This document shows positions 44,924-53,438 of a stretch of DNA of 64,000 bases, in pieces. The DNA comes from Devosia sp. Lineage in GTDB: Bacteria > Pseudomonadota > Alphaproteobacteria > Rhizobiales > Devosiaceae. Both the position numbers and the translations under genes were made by a program. Location: the NCBI RefSeq assembly GCF_028290435.1, contig NZ_JAQGJV010000082.1, positions 35,187 through 99,186 of the forward strand. Reading direction: 5' to 3'. Below the pieces are notes generated by a model, which had not been told where the DNA came from, searched no databases, and saw only the letters and a list, made by a program, of their open reading frames with translations. Numbering within the stretch: position 1 is the stretch's first letter; every line of letters begins with the position of its first letter.

Positions 44924-45787
44924 TCAGTCGCCGCCGTCGTCACCACCGCTATCGTCACTGCCACTATCGTCACCGCCACTGTCGCTATCGTCGGCGGCAT
45001 CATCGGCGCCAGCGTCATCGGCCGCATCATTGCCGCTGTCGTCAGCCCCCGCGTCATCGGTGCCCTCATTGCCGTCCTCGGTATCAACCGCATCATCGAC
45101 GCCGTCACCATCCTGGTCGCTGGCGGCATCATCGGTCGTGGCGTCTTCGGAGCTGGTCTCTTCGGAAGCGGTTTCCTCGGAGGTCACCTCGCTGGAGAAT
45201 TCCTCGGAGCTGGTGGTCTCCTCGATCGTGGTTTCGGAGCTTTCGTAGCTGGTCGTGATTTCCTCGGAATATTCCGAGTAGAACTCCGCATAGCTAAAGC
45301 TGGTCGCGACCGACCACGATTGCCAAGTGGCGATCGAAGCGATGTCAAACACTTCGCTATAGAGTTCCAGCGTGATCAGCGCAGCTGCCGTGGCCAGAAC
45401 CCCGGCACGGTAGTAGCTGAGCGAGAAATCAAAGCTGCCCTTCTGGATCCAGTAGTAAACCACCTCGTCCAGGTCGATCGGGTTGACGATTTTGTGGCCA
45501 CGCACCTGCGAGATCACGTCGCCGGGCAGGATGCCCTGCTGGTCGGCAACGCCGCCGGGCTGCACCGACAGCACCAGCACGCCCTGGTCCTTCGCATCGA
45601 GCGCGAAGGTGGTGCGCACCACGGCGTCGATCGGGATCAGGACCGCATCGAGCGCGCGCGACACATAGGGGTTGGGCAGTTGAACATCGCCAGCCAAGGC
45701 GAACGACTGCGTCGAATAGGCGATCGGCGCGACGGCCAGATGGGCGGCGGCGGCGATGAGAACGAGAGACCGGGCGGCTTTGCGCAT
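44924..45787 (-). CDS. secreted PDZ-domain protein with acidic low-complexity tail
   Basis: The 287-residue product has a signal peptide (MRKAARSLVLIAAAAHLAV…SFALA, cleavage near 32). A PDZ-like domain follows (GVLVLSVQPGGVADQQGILPGDVI near 70-95), then a second hydrophobic stretch near 128-142. From about 160 the sequence is Ser/Glu/Thr-rich (EETTSSEEFSSEV), then Asp/Gly/Ser-rich to the end. DQDGDGVDDAVDTEDGN near 225 looks like a calcium-binding thrombospondin-3-type repeat. No protease domain is present. Function unknown. Confidence 0.8.
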   Translation of the reverse strand: MRKAARSLVLIAAAAHLAVAPIAYSTQSFALAGDVQLPNPYVSRALDAVLIPIDAVVRTTFALDAKDQGVLVLSVQPGGVADQQGILPGDVISQVRGHKIVNPIDLDEVVYYWIQKGSFDFSLSYYRAGVLATAAALITLELYSEVFDIASIATWQSWSVATSFSYAEFYSEYSEEITTSYESSETTIEETTSSEEFSSEVTSEETASEETSSEDATTDDAASDQDGDGVDDAVDTEDGNEGTDDAGADDSGNDAADDAGADDAADDSDSGGDDSGSDDSGGDDGGD

Positions 45788-45936
45788 TTTTGTTCCACAT
45801 GGGAATTTAAGACGCGCATTCTTAGCTGGTATTTGCGTAAAACAATACGCGTTCAGCGGCCGTGACGATCACATTTCACATGCCGCCGACAACGCTTGCG
45901 CGTTGCCGAAATCACATCGATATCAAGGGGATACTT

Positions 45937-46012
45937 TGGTGGGCGAGCACGGATTCGAACCGTGGACCCGACGATTAAGAGTCGTCTGCTCTACCAGCTG
46001 AGCTACTCGCCC
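45937..46012 (-). tRNA. tRNA-Lys (anticodon CTT)
   Basis: Read on the minus strand it is a complete 76-nt cloverleaf with encoded CCA. The acceptor GGGCGAG pairs with CTCGCCC. The D-arm has AGCTCAGCTGGTAGAGC. The anticodon stem GACGA/TCGTC encloses loop CTCTTAA, giving anticodon CTT, which reads AAG. The T-arm contains GGTTCGAATCC. Confidence 0.97.
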
Positions 46013-46151
46013 ATTGCTTGGGCTTCCAAAGTGGACGCTCTCTAGCAAAGGGATTCTCCCCTGTCTACAGCCCAGCGCCACTTTCCTGCGGACGAGGCTT
46101 CGTTAGGATGATAATGGGGCGGTTTGGCCCTGTAATGTCAGGCTTTTCCAC

Positions 46152-47012
46152 ATGCACCTGCCCGATTTTTTAGTTCTCGCCGGCAATTGGCTGCTCGATA
46201 ACGGCGGAAGTCTGCTGGCGGCCATCGCGGTTTTGGTGGTGGGGTGGTACGTGGCGCGTATCGCCGCGCGGGCCATCAGGCGCTTTTTGCCACTGGCCTA
46301 CGGCGTGGACAAGAATTTCGCACCGCTGCTGTCGCAGGCCGCGCGCTATGCCATCATCATCTTTGCAGTGGTGACGGCGCTGAACCTGCTGGGCGTCGCC
46401 AACAATTCGATTCTGACCGTATTGGGCGCCGCGGGCCTCGCGGTAGCGCTAGCCCTGCAGGGCACGCTGGCCAATATCGCGGCTGGCATCATGCTGATCT
46501 GGCTGCGGCCTATCGCCATCGGCGAATTCATCCAGGGCGATGGCGTGGCCGGCGTGGTGGTCGAAATCGGCCTCTTCGGCACGCGGCTGCGCTCGAGCAG
46601 CGGGCTTTACATCTTCACCCCCAACCAGAAGCTGTGGGCCTCGGCGATCACCAATCACAGCCGCGAGCCGCGCCGCCGCATCGACGTTAATGTCAGCGTA
46701 CCCGACACCATCGACATCCCCAAATCGCGCAAGATCCTGCTGCGCATTGCCACCATGGACAAGCGCGTGCTGGTGGATCCGGTGCCGACCGTGCATGTCG
46801 AAAGCTTCAGCGGCGCCGCCGTCAACATGCAGATGCGCGCCTGGGTGCTGACCCCCGATTATCTGCCGACTCTCTACTCCTTGACCGAAGAGGCCAAGCT
46901 GGCGCTGAACCGCGAATTGAGCGGCAGCGCCGAGGATAAATCCAACATCACCGTCGCCCCCAATCCGGCAAACCCGAGCCCCGAAAGCCAGCCCGCGCCA
47001 GCTCGCGATTGA
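46152..47012 (+). CDS. MscS-type mechanosensitive channel
   Basis: This 286-residue protein has three N-terminal membrane segments. The third is the pore helix (TVLGAAGLAVALALQGTLANIAAG), followed by the MscS β-domain with GEFIQGDGVAGVVVEIGLFGTRL and YIFTPNQKLWASAITN. It would open under membrane tension to release solutes during osmotic downshift. The C-terminus is Pro-rich. A paralogue with a broken frame lies 54 bp downstream. Confidence 0.92.
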   Translation: MHLPDFLVLAGNWLLDNGGSLLAAIAVLVVGWYVARIAARAIRRFLPLAYGVDKNFAPLLSQAARYAIIIFAVVTALNLLGVANNSILTVLGAAGLAVALALQGTLANIAAGIMLIWLRPIAIGEFIQGDGVAGVVVEIGLFGTRLRSSSGLYIFTPNQKLWASAITNHSREPRRRIDVNVSVPDTIDIPKSRKILLRIATMDKRVLVDPVPTVHVESFSGAAVNMQMRAWVLTPDYLPTLYSLTEEAKLALNRELSGSAEDKSNITVAPNPANPSPESQPAPARD

Positions 47013-47066
47013 GGCAACCTTTGCGCCGCCGCTGCATTCGCCTCGGGTGGATGTACGGAGCCGAAC

Positions 47067-47859
47067 ATGCCCAATAGTGACGCCTTTGCCATTTCCAGCG
47101 CCTGGATTATCGCCAATGTCTGGTCGGCGCTCATCGCCCTGATTGTACTGATCGCCGGCTGGATACTGGCCAAATTCCTGTCCGACCACATCACTAGGCT
47201 CCTCCCACGCCCCCTGCATCGCGACCAGACCATTGCGCCCCTGGTGTCGCAGGTGGTGCGCTATGGCGTGCTGCTGGTGACCGTCATCATCGTGCTCGGC
47301 CAGTTCGGCGTGCAGACCGCCTCCATCCTCGCCGTGCTCGGCGCCGCGGGCCTGGCGGTCGCATTGGCGCTACAGGGAACTCTGTCCAACATCGCCGCCG
47401 GCATCCTGTTGATCTTCCTGCGGCCGTTCAATGTGGGCGACAATATCGACGCCGATGGCATTGTCGGCAGTGTCGTCGAGGTGGGGCTGTTCGCGACCCA
47501 GATGCGCACGCCCGAGGGCGTCTACATGTTCGCCCAACTCGAAACTGTCCAATGCCAAGATCATCAATTATAGCCGCCAGCCGGTCCGGGCCGTGGAAAT
47601 CAGCATCAACGTGCCGCGCAGCGCCGATATCGGACGGGTGCGCGACACCCTGCTGCAGGCCGCCGCATCTGATTATGTGCTGAACGATCCGGCACCACTG
47701 GTCCGGGTGGAGAGCCTCGGCGACGCCGCCGTGACTGTCGTGCTGCGCGCGGTCGTCAAGAGCGCAGACTGGTCGGTGGCGCGCTCGGCACTGCAGGAGC
47801 GCGTCAAGACCGAGGTGGATACGGCGCTGGCGCAGGATGCGTTCGCGCCGGCAGTTTAG
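47067..47859 (+). pseudogene. second MscS-type channel gene, frameshifted
   Basis: The first frame (47067-47573) encodes the membrane part, including the pore helix AVLGAAGLAVALALQGTLSNIAAG, up to VYMFA, then goes out of frame. The other frame resumes exactly at PNSKLSNAKIINYSRQPVR and runs to 47859. Comparison with the upstream paralogue (YIFTPNQKL) shows that YMFAPNSKL is expected. Two C are missing from a C-run at 47533-47535; restoring them gives an intact 264-residue channel. It is either a recent pseudogene or a sequencing error. ACGGAG precedes the ATG. Confidence 0.88.
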
Positions 47860-47863
47860 GGCG

Positions 47864-48070
47864 TCACATCCAGCCCTGCTTGGTGCGACGGAAGGCGTCG
47901 AGATCGAGCACATTGTCGCCTTCGGGCGGCACGTGACCGTCGAATTCCTCGATCAGTCCGATGGTGCGTTCAATGATATGGCGCAACTGCCGGGAGCGGC
48001 TGTCGGACCCCTGCAGGATTGCTACCGCACGTTCCAGATGATCGCGGGCGTGCACAAAGGTTGGCGGCAT
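47864..48070 (-). CDS. small uncharacterised protein
   Basis: A 68-residue product from ATG 48070 (TGGAGC upstream), mostly helical and charged: RDHLERAVAILQGSDSRSRQ, then IGLIEEFDGHVPPEG and DLDAFRRTKQGWM at the end. The open frame extends upstream to 48223, but the extra residues look non-coding. No family recognised. It ends 5 bp from the mscS stop on the other strand. Confidence 0.5.
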   Translation of the reverse strand: MPPTFVHARDHLERAVAILQGSDSRSRQLRHIIERTIGLIEEFDGHVPPEGDNVLDLDAFRRTKQGWM

Positions 48071-48330
48071 CGACGAAGCTCCATGGTTATTCAGAGGGGA
48101 GAGTGCCTGCACCAGCACGGGTCCAATGTGGGCCGTCATGCCTTCCGCAAGCTTGCCGCGACCGGCGCAATTTGTTTCAAATGCCAAGTAACGGACAAGC
48201 CGGCGCAAGGCCCTGTAGTACAAGGGGATAGGCCGCGTGACCTATTTACCCGGCCTGTGCATAACCAGTGCGCTGCCATCTGCGCCGCCGCCGAAGCGCA
48301 CTTGGCGCGGCCCCCAAATCGGGATTTACG

Positions 48331-49467
48331 ATGGCGCAGTCCCGAATCAAGGCCGCCCTGATGCCCTTGCCTGCCCTGACGCCACTCGCCGCCAGCCTGC
48401 CCGAAACCGTGCCTTTCGTCGGCCCCGAATCCATCGAGCGAACCCGCGGCATACGTTTTCGGGCTCGGCTCGGCGCCAACGAATCGAGTTTCGGCCCCTC
48501 GCCGGCAGTGATCGCCGCCATCGCCGCCGCAGCGCCCGAAAGCTGGAAATACTGCGATCCCGAGGTGTTCGACCTGCGCCAGGCGCTGGCCCGCCATCAT
48601 GGCGTCACCCCCGATGAGGTCAGCGTCGGCGAAGGCATCGATGGACTATTGGGGCACTGCATCCGGCTATTTGCCGCGCCGGGCGATGTGGTGGTGACCT
48701 CCATCGGCGCCTATCCGACGTTCAACTATCACGTGACCAGCTTCGGAGCGCGCCTGCATGCCGTGCCCTATCGCGACGACCGCGAAGACCTCGACGCCCT
48801 CTTGGCGGCAGTGCGGGAGACGGACGCGAAAATCGTCTACCTCGCCAATCCCGATAACCCGATGGGCACCTGGTGGGACGCCGACGCCGTGACCGCCTTC
48901 GCCGATGCTCTACCGCCGACGACGCTCCTGCTGCTCGACGAGGCCTATGGCGAATTCGCCCCACCGGGGACACTGCCGCCCATTGATACCGGCCGAGGTA
49001 GTGTGCTGCACCTGCGCACCTTCTCCAAAGCCTACGGCCTGGCCGGATTGCGCTGCGGTTACGCCATCGGACCCGGGCCGCTGACCGGCGCCTTCAACCG
49101 CGTCCGCAATCATTTCGGCGTCTCCAGCATCACCCAGGCCGCGGCGCTCGCCGCCCTGGCCGATCAGGATTATCTCGCCTCGGTCGTGACGCAGACCGGC
49201 GCAGCGCGACAACGCATTGACACCATCGCGCGGGCCAACGGCCTCATCCCCCTGCCCTCGGCGACCAATTTCGTGGCCGTGGACTGTGGCCGCGATGGCG
49301 CCTTCGCGCAAAATGTCCTCAACGCCCTCACCGACCTTGGCGTGTTCATCCGCAAGCCGATGGCGCCGAGGCTCGACCGCTGCATCCGCATCACCGCAGG
49401 CACGGACGCGATGCTGAACGTGCTGGAGACGGCGCTGCCGGAGGCGCTGACCACCGCACGTCGCTGA
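48331..49467 (+). CDS. HisC-like PLP-dependent aminotransferase
   Basis: The roughly 378-residue fold-type I aminotransferase has RARLGANESSFGPSP, the PLP-contact NPDNPMGTWW, LLLLDEAYGEF, and the Schiff-base lysine in FSKAYGLAGLRCGYAIG. The C-terminal IRITAGTDAMLNVLETAL is typical of histidinol-phosphate aminotransferases. No other his genes are nearby, so aromatic or another amino acid may be the real substrate. I start at ATG 48331; ATG 48361 is also possible. Confidence 0.87.
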   Translation: MAQSRIKAALMPLPALTPLAASLPETVPFVGPESIERTRGIRFRARLGANESSFGPSPAVIAAIAAAAPESWKYCDPEVFDLRQALARHHGVTPDEVSVGEGIDGLLGHCIRLFAAPGDVVVTSIGAYPTFNYHVTSFGARLHAVPYRDDREDLDALLAAVRETDAKIVYLANPDNPMGTWWDADAVTAFADALPPTTLLLLDEAYGEFAPPGTLPPIDTGRGSVLHLRTFSKAYGLAGLRCGYAIGPGPLTGAFNRVRNHFGVSSITQAAALAALADQDYLASVVTQTGAARQRIDTIARANGLIPLPSATNFVAVDCGRDGAFAQNVLNALTDLGVFIRKPMAPRLDRCIRITAGTDAMLNVLETALPEALTTARR

Positions 49468-49496
49468 CGCTCGGAAGGCCGCGAATTTCGCGGCGA

Positions 49497-49946
49497 TTAT
49501 AGTGGTTTGCGCATCTGCACGCAGGTGGCGGCGATACCGACCAATTCCTCCCGGTCCCATTCGTGGGCGTGCCAGCCGGTCTTTTCATAAAAGCCAACGG
49601 CTTCGGGCGCAGCGTTGACCAACAGGAGAGTAACGCCGAAGGCCTTGGCCCGCTCTTCAACCATCTGGCCGAGCACACGGCCATGCCCTCGCCCCTGTGC
49701 GGCGGCGGTGATCGCGACAAGGCGGAATATTGCGGTTGCGCCCTCGCGCAACTCCAGGCGCGTCGTGCCAAGCGCCTCGCCACCACGCTTTAGCAAATAG
49801 TGATGCATGTTGGGCGCACGTTCGCCCGGATAATTCTCGTCGTAAATGCCGTGCCGACCTTTGCCCTCGAACAATTCCTGGCGCCGGATGGCGTGGTAGG
49901 CCAGCCAGTCGGCAGGGTCGGTGACGTCAACCAGATCGTAATCCAT
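49497..49946 (-). CDS. GNAT-family N-acetyltransferase
   Basis: A 149-residue GNAT enzyme: MDYDLVDVTDPADWLAYHAIRRQ at the start, IFRLVAITAAAQGRGHGRVLG as the acetyl-CoA loop (Q-G-R-G-H-G), and LLLVNAAPEAVGFYEKTGWH as motif B. The motifs are complete, so it should be active; the acceptor is unknown. ATG 49946. Confidence 0.87.
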   Translation of the reverse strand: MDYDLVDVTDPADWLAYHAIRRQELFEGKGRHGIYDENYPGERAPNMHHYLLKRGGEALGTTRLELREGATAIFRLVAITAAAQGRGHGRVLGQMVEERAKAFGVTLLLVNAAPEAVGFYEKTGWHAHEWDREELVGIAATCVQMRKPL

Positions 49947-49997
49947 TCAATCCTCCGTGCCCCAGCCACGATGGGTCGGGGCACGGGAATTCTATGG

Positions 49998-51560
49998 TTA
50001 GCCAGCCATGGCGCCTTGTGCCGCCGCGCCGCGTTCGATCAGCAGGCGGTTATAGGCGTTGAGATAGGCGCGGGCCGAAGCCACCAGCGTATCGGGCTCG
50101 GCGGCGTTGCCGGAGACGATGCGCCCGTTCATTTCCAGCCGCACATGGGCGCTGGCTTGCGCATCGGTGCCGCCGGTGACGCCATCGACGGCGTAGAGCA
50201 CCAGGTTCGGCTCCTGCCCCACCGCCTGCTTGATGGCGTTAAAAATGGCGTCAACGGAGCCGGTGCCCTCATAGCTGACGCTGGTTTCCTCGCCATCAAT
50301 GGTCAGCGTCATATCGCATTTATGCACGCCGCCGATCTTGGAGACGACCTCCATGGCGACGATGCGGATACGGTCGCCGACCGAGCCGACTTCGTCATCC
50401 ACCAGCGCCACGATATCGGCGTCATAGACATGCTTCTTGCGGTCAGCCAGATCCTTGAAGCGCACGAAGGCTTCCTGAAAGGCATTGTCGCCCAGCTCGT
50501 AGCCCAGCTCCTTCAGCTTGTCCTTGAAGGCGGCGCGGCCCGAATGCTTGCCCATCACCAGGGTGGTTTCCTTGATCCCGACGCTGGCCGGGGTCATGAT
50601 TTCATAGGTCTCGGCATTCTTGAGCATGCCGTCCTGATGGATGCCGCTTTCGTGGGCGAAGGCGTTCTTGCCGACGATGGCCTTGTTGTACTGCACCGGG
50701 AAATTGGCCGCCGCCGAGACGATCTTGCTGGCACGGGCCAGATGCGTGGTCTCGATCTGGGTCTGGTACGGCATGGCGTCGCCACGCGTCCGCAACGCCA
50801 TCACCACTTCCTCCAGCGCTGCATTGCCGGCGCGTTCGCCCAGCCCATTGATCGTGCATTCAATCTGCCGCGCACCACCGCGCACACCGGCCAGCGAATT
50901 GGCGACCGCCAGGCCCAGATCGTTATGGCAGTGGGTGGAGAAGATCGCTTTATCGGCGCCCGGCACCTTTTCGATGATGGTCTTGAACATCTGAAAATGT
51001 TCTTCGGGGATCGCATAACCCACAGTATCCGGCAGGTTGATCGTCGTCGCGCCGGCCTTGATCGCCGCCTCGACGCACCGCATCAGATATTCGATCGGCG
51101 TGCGGGTGGCGTCCATCGCCGACCATTCGACATCATCGATCAGGTTGCGCGCCTGCGCCACGGTCTTGGAAATGATCTCCAGCACCTCGTCCTGCGTCTT
51201 GCGCATCTGATGGGCCAGATGGATCGGCGAGGTCGATACGAACGTGTGAATACGCCCGCGCGGCGCATGGCGCACCGCTTCCGCCGCGCGGTCGATATCG
51301 GCCGGAATGGCGCGGGCCAGCCCGGCGATCACCGAATTCTTGGCGCGCTTGGCGACGGCAACCACGGCCTCGAAATCGCCATTGGAGGCAATGGGGAAAC
51401 CGGCTTCGATGATATCGACGCCCATTTCGTCGAGCGCTTCGGCGACCTGCAGCTTTTCCTCCAGCGTCATAGTGGCGCCGGGCGATTGCTCGCCGTCGCG
51501 CAGCGTGGTGTCGAAAATGAAGATGCGGTCTTTATTGGTGTCGGAGGTTACGGCGGACAT
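49998..51560 (-). CDS. leuA: 2-isopropylmalate synthase
   Basis: LeuA condenses acetyl-CoA with 2-oxoisovalerate, the first step of leucine synthesis. The 520-residue product has FDTTLRDGEQSPGATM, THCHNDLGLAVANSLAG (metal ligands), the GNAALEEVVMAL signature, and a C-terminal LeuA dimer/leucine-feedback domain (DKLKELGYEL…KQAVGQEPNLVLYAVDGV). I start at ATG 51560 with AGGAA upstream. An in-frame GTG at 51632 lies only 3 bases past the leader hairpin. The upstream region carries a Leu-rich small ORF, suggesting attenuation. Confidence 0.95.
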   Translation of the reverse strand: MSAVTSDTNKDRIFIFDTTLRDGEQSPGATMTLEEKLQVAEALDEMGVDIIEAGFPIASNGDFEAVVAVAKRAKNSVIAGLARAIPADIDRAAEAVRHAPRGRIHTFVSTSPIHLAHQMRKTQDEVLEIISKTVAQARNLIDDVEWSAMDATRTPIEYLMRCVEAAIKAGATTINLPDTVGYAIPEEHFQMFKTIIEKVPGADKAIFSTHCHNDLGLAVANSLAGVRGGARQIECTINGLGERAGNAALEEVVMALRTRGDAMPYQTQIETTHLARASKIVSAAANFPVQYNKAIVGKNAFAHESGIHQDGMLKNAETYEIMTPASVGIKETTLVMGKHSGRAAFKDKLKELGYELGDNAFQEAFVRFKDLADRKKHVYDADIVALVDDEVGSVGDRIRIVAMEVVSKIGGVHKCDMTLTIDGEETSVSYEGTGSVDAIFNAIKQAVGQEPNLVLYAVDGVTGGTDAQASAHVRLEMNGRIVSGNAAEPDTLVASARAYLNAYNRLLIERGAAAQGAMAG

Positions 51561-51635
51561 CTCTGAATTCCTATCAAACGGCCCAGAGTCAAAGCTCTGC
51601 AGGCCGGACATTTGCTGTTCGGCATGTGACACAAT

Positions 51636-51679
51636 CCCCTGACCACCCGCTCGCCTAACGAGCTGTCGGTTATCAGGGG
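51636..51679 (-). promoter_or_regulatory. leader hairpin between the Leu-rich sORF and leuA
   Basis: On the minus strand CCCCTGATAACC pairs with GGTGGTCAGGGG (one mismatch), and an inner GCTCG/CGAGC stem closes a 5-base loop. The 5' arm contains the stop codon of the Leu-rich sORF. A T-run is absent, so it may work as a translational or Rho-assisted attenuator. The remaining 345-bp region has no other gene. Confidence 0.6.
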
Positions 51680-51795
51680 CTGATAAGAAGGAGGAGAAGT
51701 GCCGTGCTGAGCAGCAGGCCGGAAGCCACGATCAAGCGGACCTTGTGGGTCTGTTGCTGCTCGATTGCGATGGCGATAGCGCGCTTGCGCTGCAT
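51673..51795 (-). CDS. putative leuA leader peptide (Leu-rich small ORF)
   Basis: A 40-residue frame, MQRKRAIAIAIEQQQ then THKVRLIVASG and LLLSTALLLLLISP, with nine leucines in the last 20 residues, five of them consecutive. It ends inside the 5' arm of a 44-nt hairpin, 113 bp before leuA. This is the arrangement of amino-acid leader peptides that stall when the cognate charged tRNA is scarce. The same sequence could also be a small membrane protein. A weak GGA site precedes the ATG. Confidence 0.6.
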   Translation of the reverse strand: MQRKRAIAIAIEQQQTHKVRLIVASGLLLSTALLLLLISP

Positions 51796-51905
51796 AGGTC
51801 CGATCCCGGTTCATCCCTAGAATGCGCGAATCTTTTCAGCCGTGCAAGCACAACCAACCGCGCATCCTGATTTTTCCTTTAACGGCGCGTCGCTAGCTGA
51901 GCGCT

Positions 51906-52799
51906 TCAGTCGCCCAGATCCAGCACGCCCTCCCCGACGATCACCGCATGGCCACCAATCCCGCCATGCACCAAAACATCGTTGTCCTTGCGCAACTGGA
52001 TGGTGATGCGGCAGGGACGGCCCATCTCGGTGCCTTGGCGCAGTACAAAATCGGCCTGTCCGGTGCCCAGCGGCACATGCTCTGACAACAGCCCGATCAG
52101 CGCGGCAGCGGCCGAACCGGTGCCGGGGTCTTCGCCCATCCCCAGGCCCGGCGCGAACATGCGGGCAGCAAGGTCGTTATCCGGCTCATTTGGGGTCTCG
52201 GTGAACACATAGACCGAGTGCCGCCCATGCGGAAACGCCACCGGCCAGATCGCCATATTGCGCTCGATGCGACGCAGCACATTGGCGTCGCGCACCGGCA
52301 CCAGATGGAATTCGACACCGGCCGAGTACACGCCCGGCTTGTAAGAGCCGCAGCCGATATCCTCGACCTCGATGCCGAGCGCCTGGGCCATGATCAGCTT
52401 GTCATTGAGCGGCACGACCTGGCTGGGCAGGCGCGGCAGCGCGAAACGGGCCTCGCCCGAGCGCTTGTCGCTCTTTTCGAACAAAGCGGTGATCAGCCCG
52501 ATCTGCTCTTCGAGCCGCACCGCGCTGAGCTTGTTCTGCAGGCCCAGAACCACCGCCGAGCCGACCGTCGGATGCCCCGCGAAGGGCAGCTCCACGGTGG
52601 GGGTAAAGATGCGCAGGGAGGCAGTGTTACGCTCGGCATGCGGCTTCTGGATGAACACCGTTTCGCTGAGATTGAACTCACGCGCAATTGCCTGCATTTC
52701 GCCATCGAGCAGGCCATCGGCCTTGAGCACCACCGCCAGCGGATTGCCCTTGAGCGGTTCGCGCGTAAACACGTCGAGCAACAGGTAATTGAGTTTCAT
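51906..52799 (-). CDS. PhzF-family isomerase/epimerase
   Basis: This 297-residue protein has two related α/β-barrel halves. Family residues present are NPLAVVL, the catalytic Glu in FNLSETVFI (near 47), FAGHPTVGSAVVL (near 74), and MGEDPGTGSAAAAL in the second half. PhzF homologues isomerise small molecules; the phenazine name is historical, and no phenazine genes are here. Substrate unknown. Confidence 0.9.
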   Translation of the reverse strand: MKLNYLLLDVFTREPLKGNPLAVVLKADGLLDGEMQAIAREFNLSETVFIQKPHAERNTASLRIFTPTVELPFAGHPTVGSAVVLGLQNKLSAVRLEEQIGLITALFEKSDKRSGEARFALPRLPSQVVPLNDKLIMAQALGIEVEDIGCGSYKPGVYSAGVEFHLVPVRDANVLRRIERNMAIWPVAFPHGRHSVYVFTETPNEPDNDLAARMFAPGLGMGEDPGTGSAAAALIGLLSEHVPLGTGQADFVLRQGTEMGRPCRITIQLRKDNDVLVHGGIGGHAVIVGEGVLDLGD

Positions 52800-52865
52800 T
52801 TGCAGGCCTCATCGATACGAATAAACACGGCCCAAAGCATCACTATAGTCAACGTGCTGCTGCGC

Positions 52866-53360
52866 TTATTCCTGCGCTAAAGCAAACAAAGCCCTGTCGC
52901 GCCCCAGATAATCGCAAAGCGCGTCGACCGCGACGCCGTGATCGCTGCGTCCCGGCAGGCCCGAAATGGTCAGGGCGCCGATAATGCCCGCCCCCGCCAC
53001 ACGCAGCGGAAATCCGCCGCCGGCGATGACATAGTCGGTGGCCGGCGCATTGACGATCTCGGAGAACATCGCATCGCCCCCGCGCTCGGCAACGAGGCGA
53101 TAGCTCGCCTTCTGGAAGCGGCGCACCGTATTGATCTTGCGCCGCACCCATTCGGCATTGTCGGCGCTGGTGCCCGGCGTCGCGGCGAAAAACATCTGCC
53201 GGTCCCAGGTGCGAATATCCACCACGAGGCTCAGCCCCTCGGCCGTCGCCCGCTGATAGATCGAGCTGCCCAGCGCGAAGGCGACATGTTCGTCGAACGC
53301 CGGCAGGACCAGTTCCTGCTCCTGGCTCTTGATCAGCGCGATATCGTCAGCAGCGGCCAT
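52866..53360 (-). CDS. UPF0303 / heme-degrading-domain (HbpS-like) protein, copy 1
   Basis: The 164-residue product has the UPF0303 pattern: DIALIKSQEQELVLPAFDEHVAFALG, RQMFFAATPGTSADNAEWVRRK, VIAGGGFPLRVAGAGIIGALTISGLPGRSDH-like residues. These proteins have the GlcG/HbpS fold, and some bind heme or cofactors; the function is not settled. It is 79 bp downstream of a paralogue on the same strand. Confidence 0.87.
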   Translation of the reverse strand: MAAADDIALIKSQEQELVLPAFDEHVAFALGSSIYQRATAEGLSLVVDIRTWDRQMFFAATPGTSADNAEWVRRKINTVRRFQKASYRLVAERGGDAMFSEIVNAPATDYVIAGGGFPLRVAGAGIIGALTISGLPGRSDHGVAVDALCDYLGRDRALFALAQE

Positions 53361-53438
53361 GTCAGCGTCTCCCTCGCTCGATTCGGATGGATCGAACCGC
53401 GTCAGGCTTAGCCCAAACCGCGAGTGCGTAGAAGGCCG

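Noticed and set aside
45756..46001. Open frame spanning the region before and through tRNA-Lys
   Set aside because: It overlaps most of a complete tRNA on the other strand and lacks protein features.
51548..51814. 88-codon minus-strand frame covering the leuA leader
   Set aside because: Its composition is not protein-like and it runs across the hairpin and the leuA start; the 40-codon Leu-rich frame in another register fits the context better.
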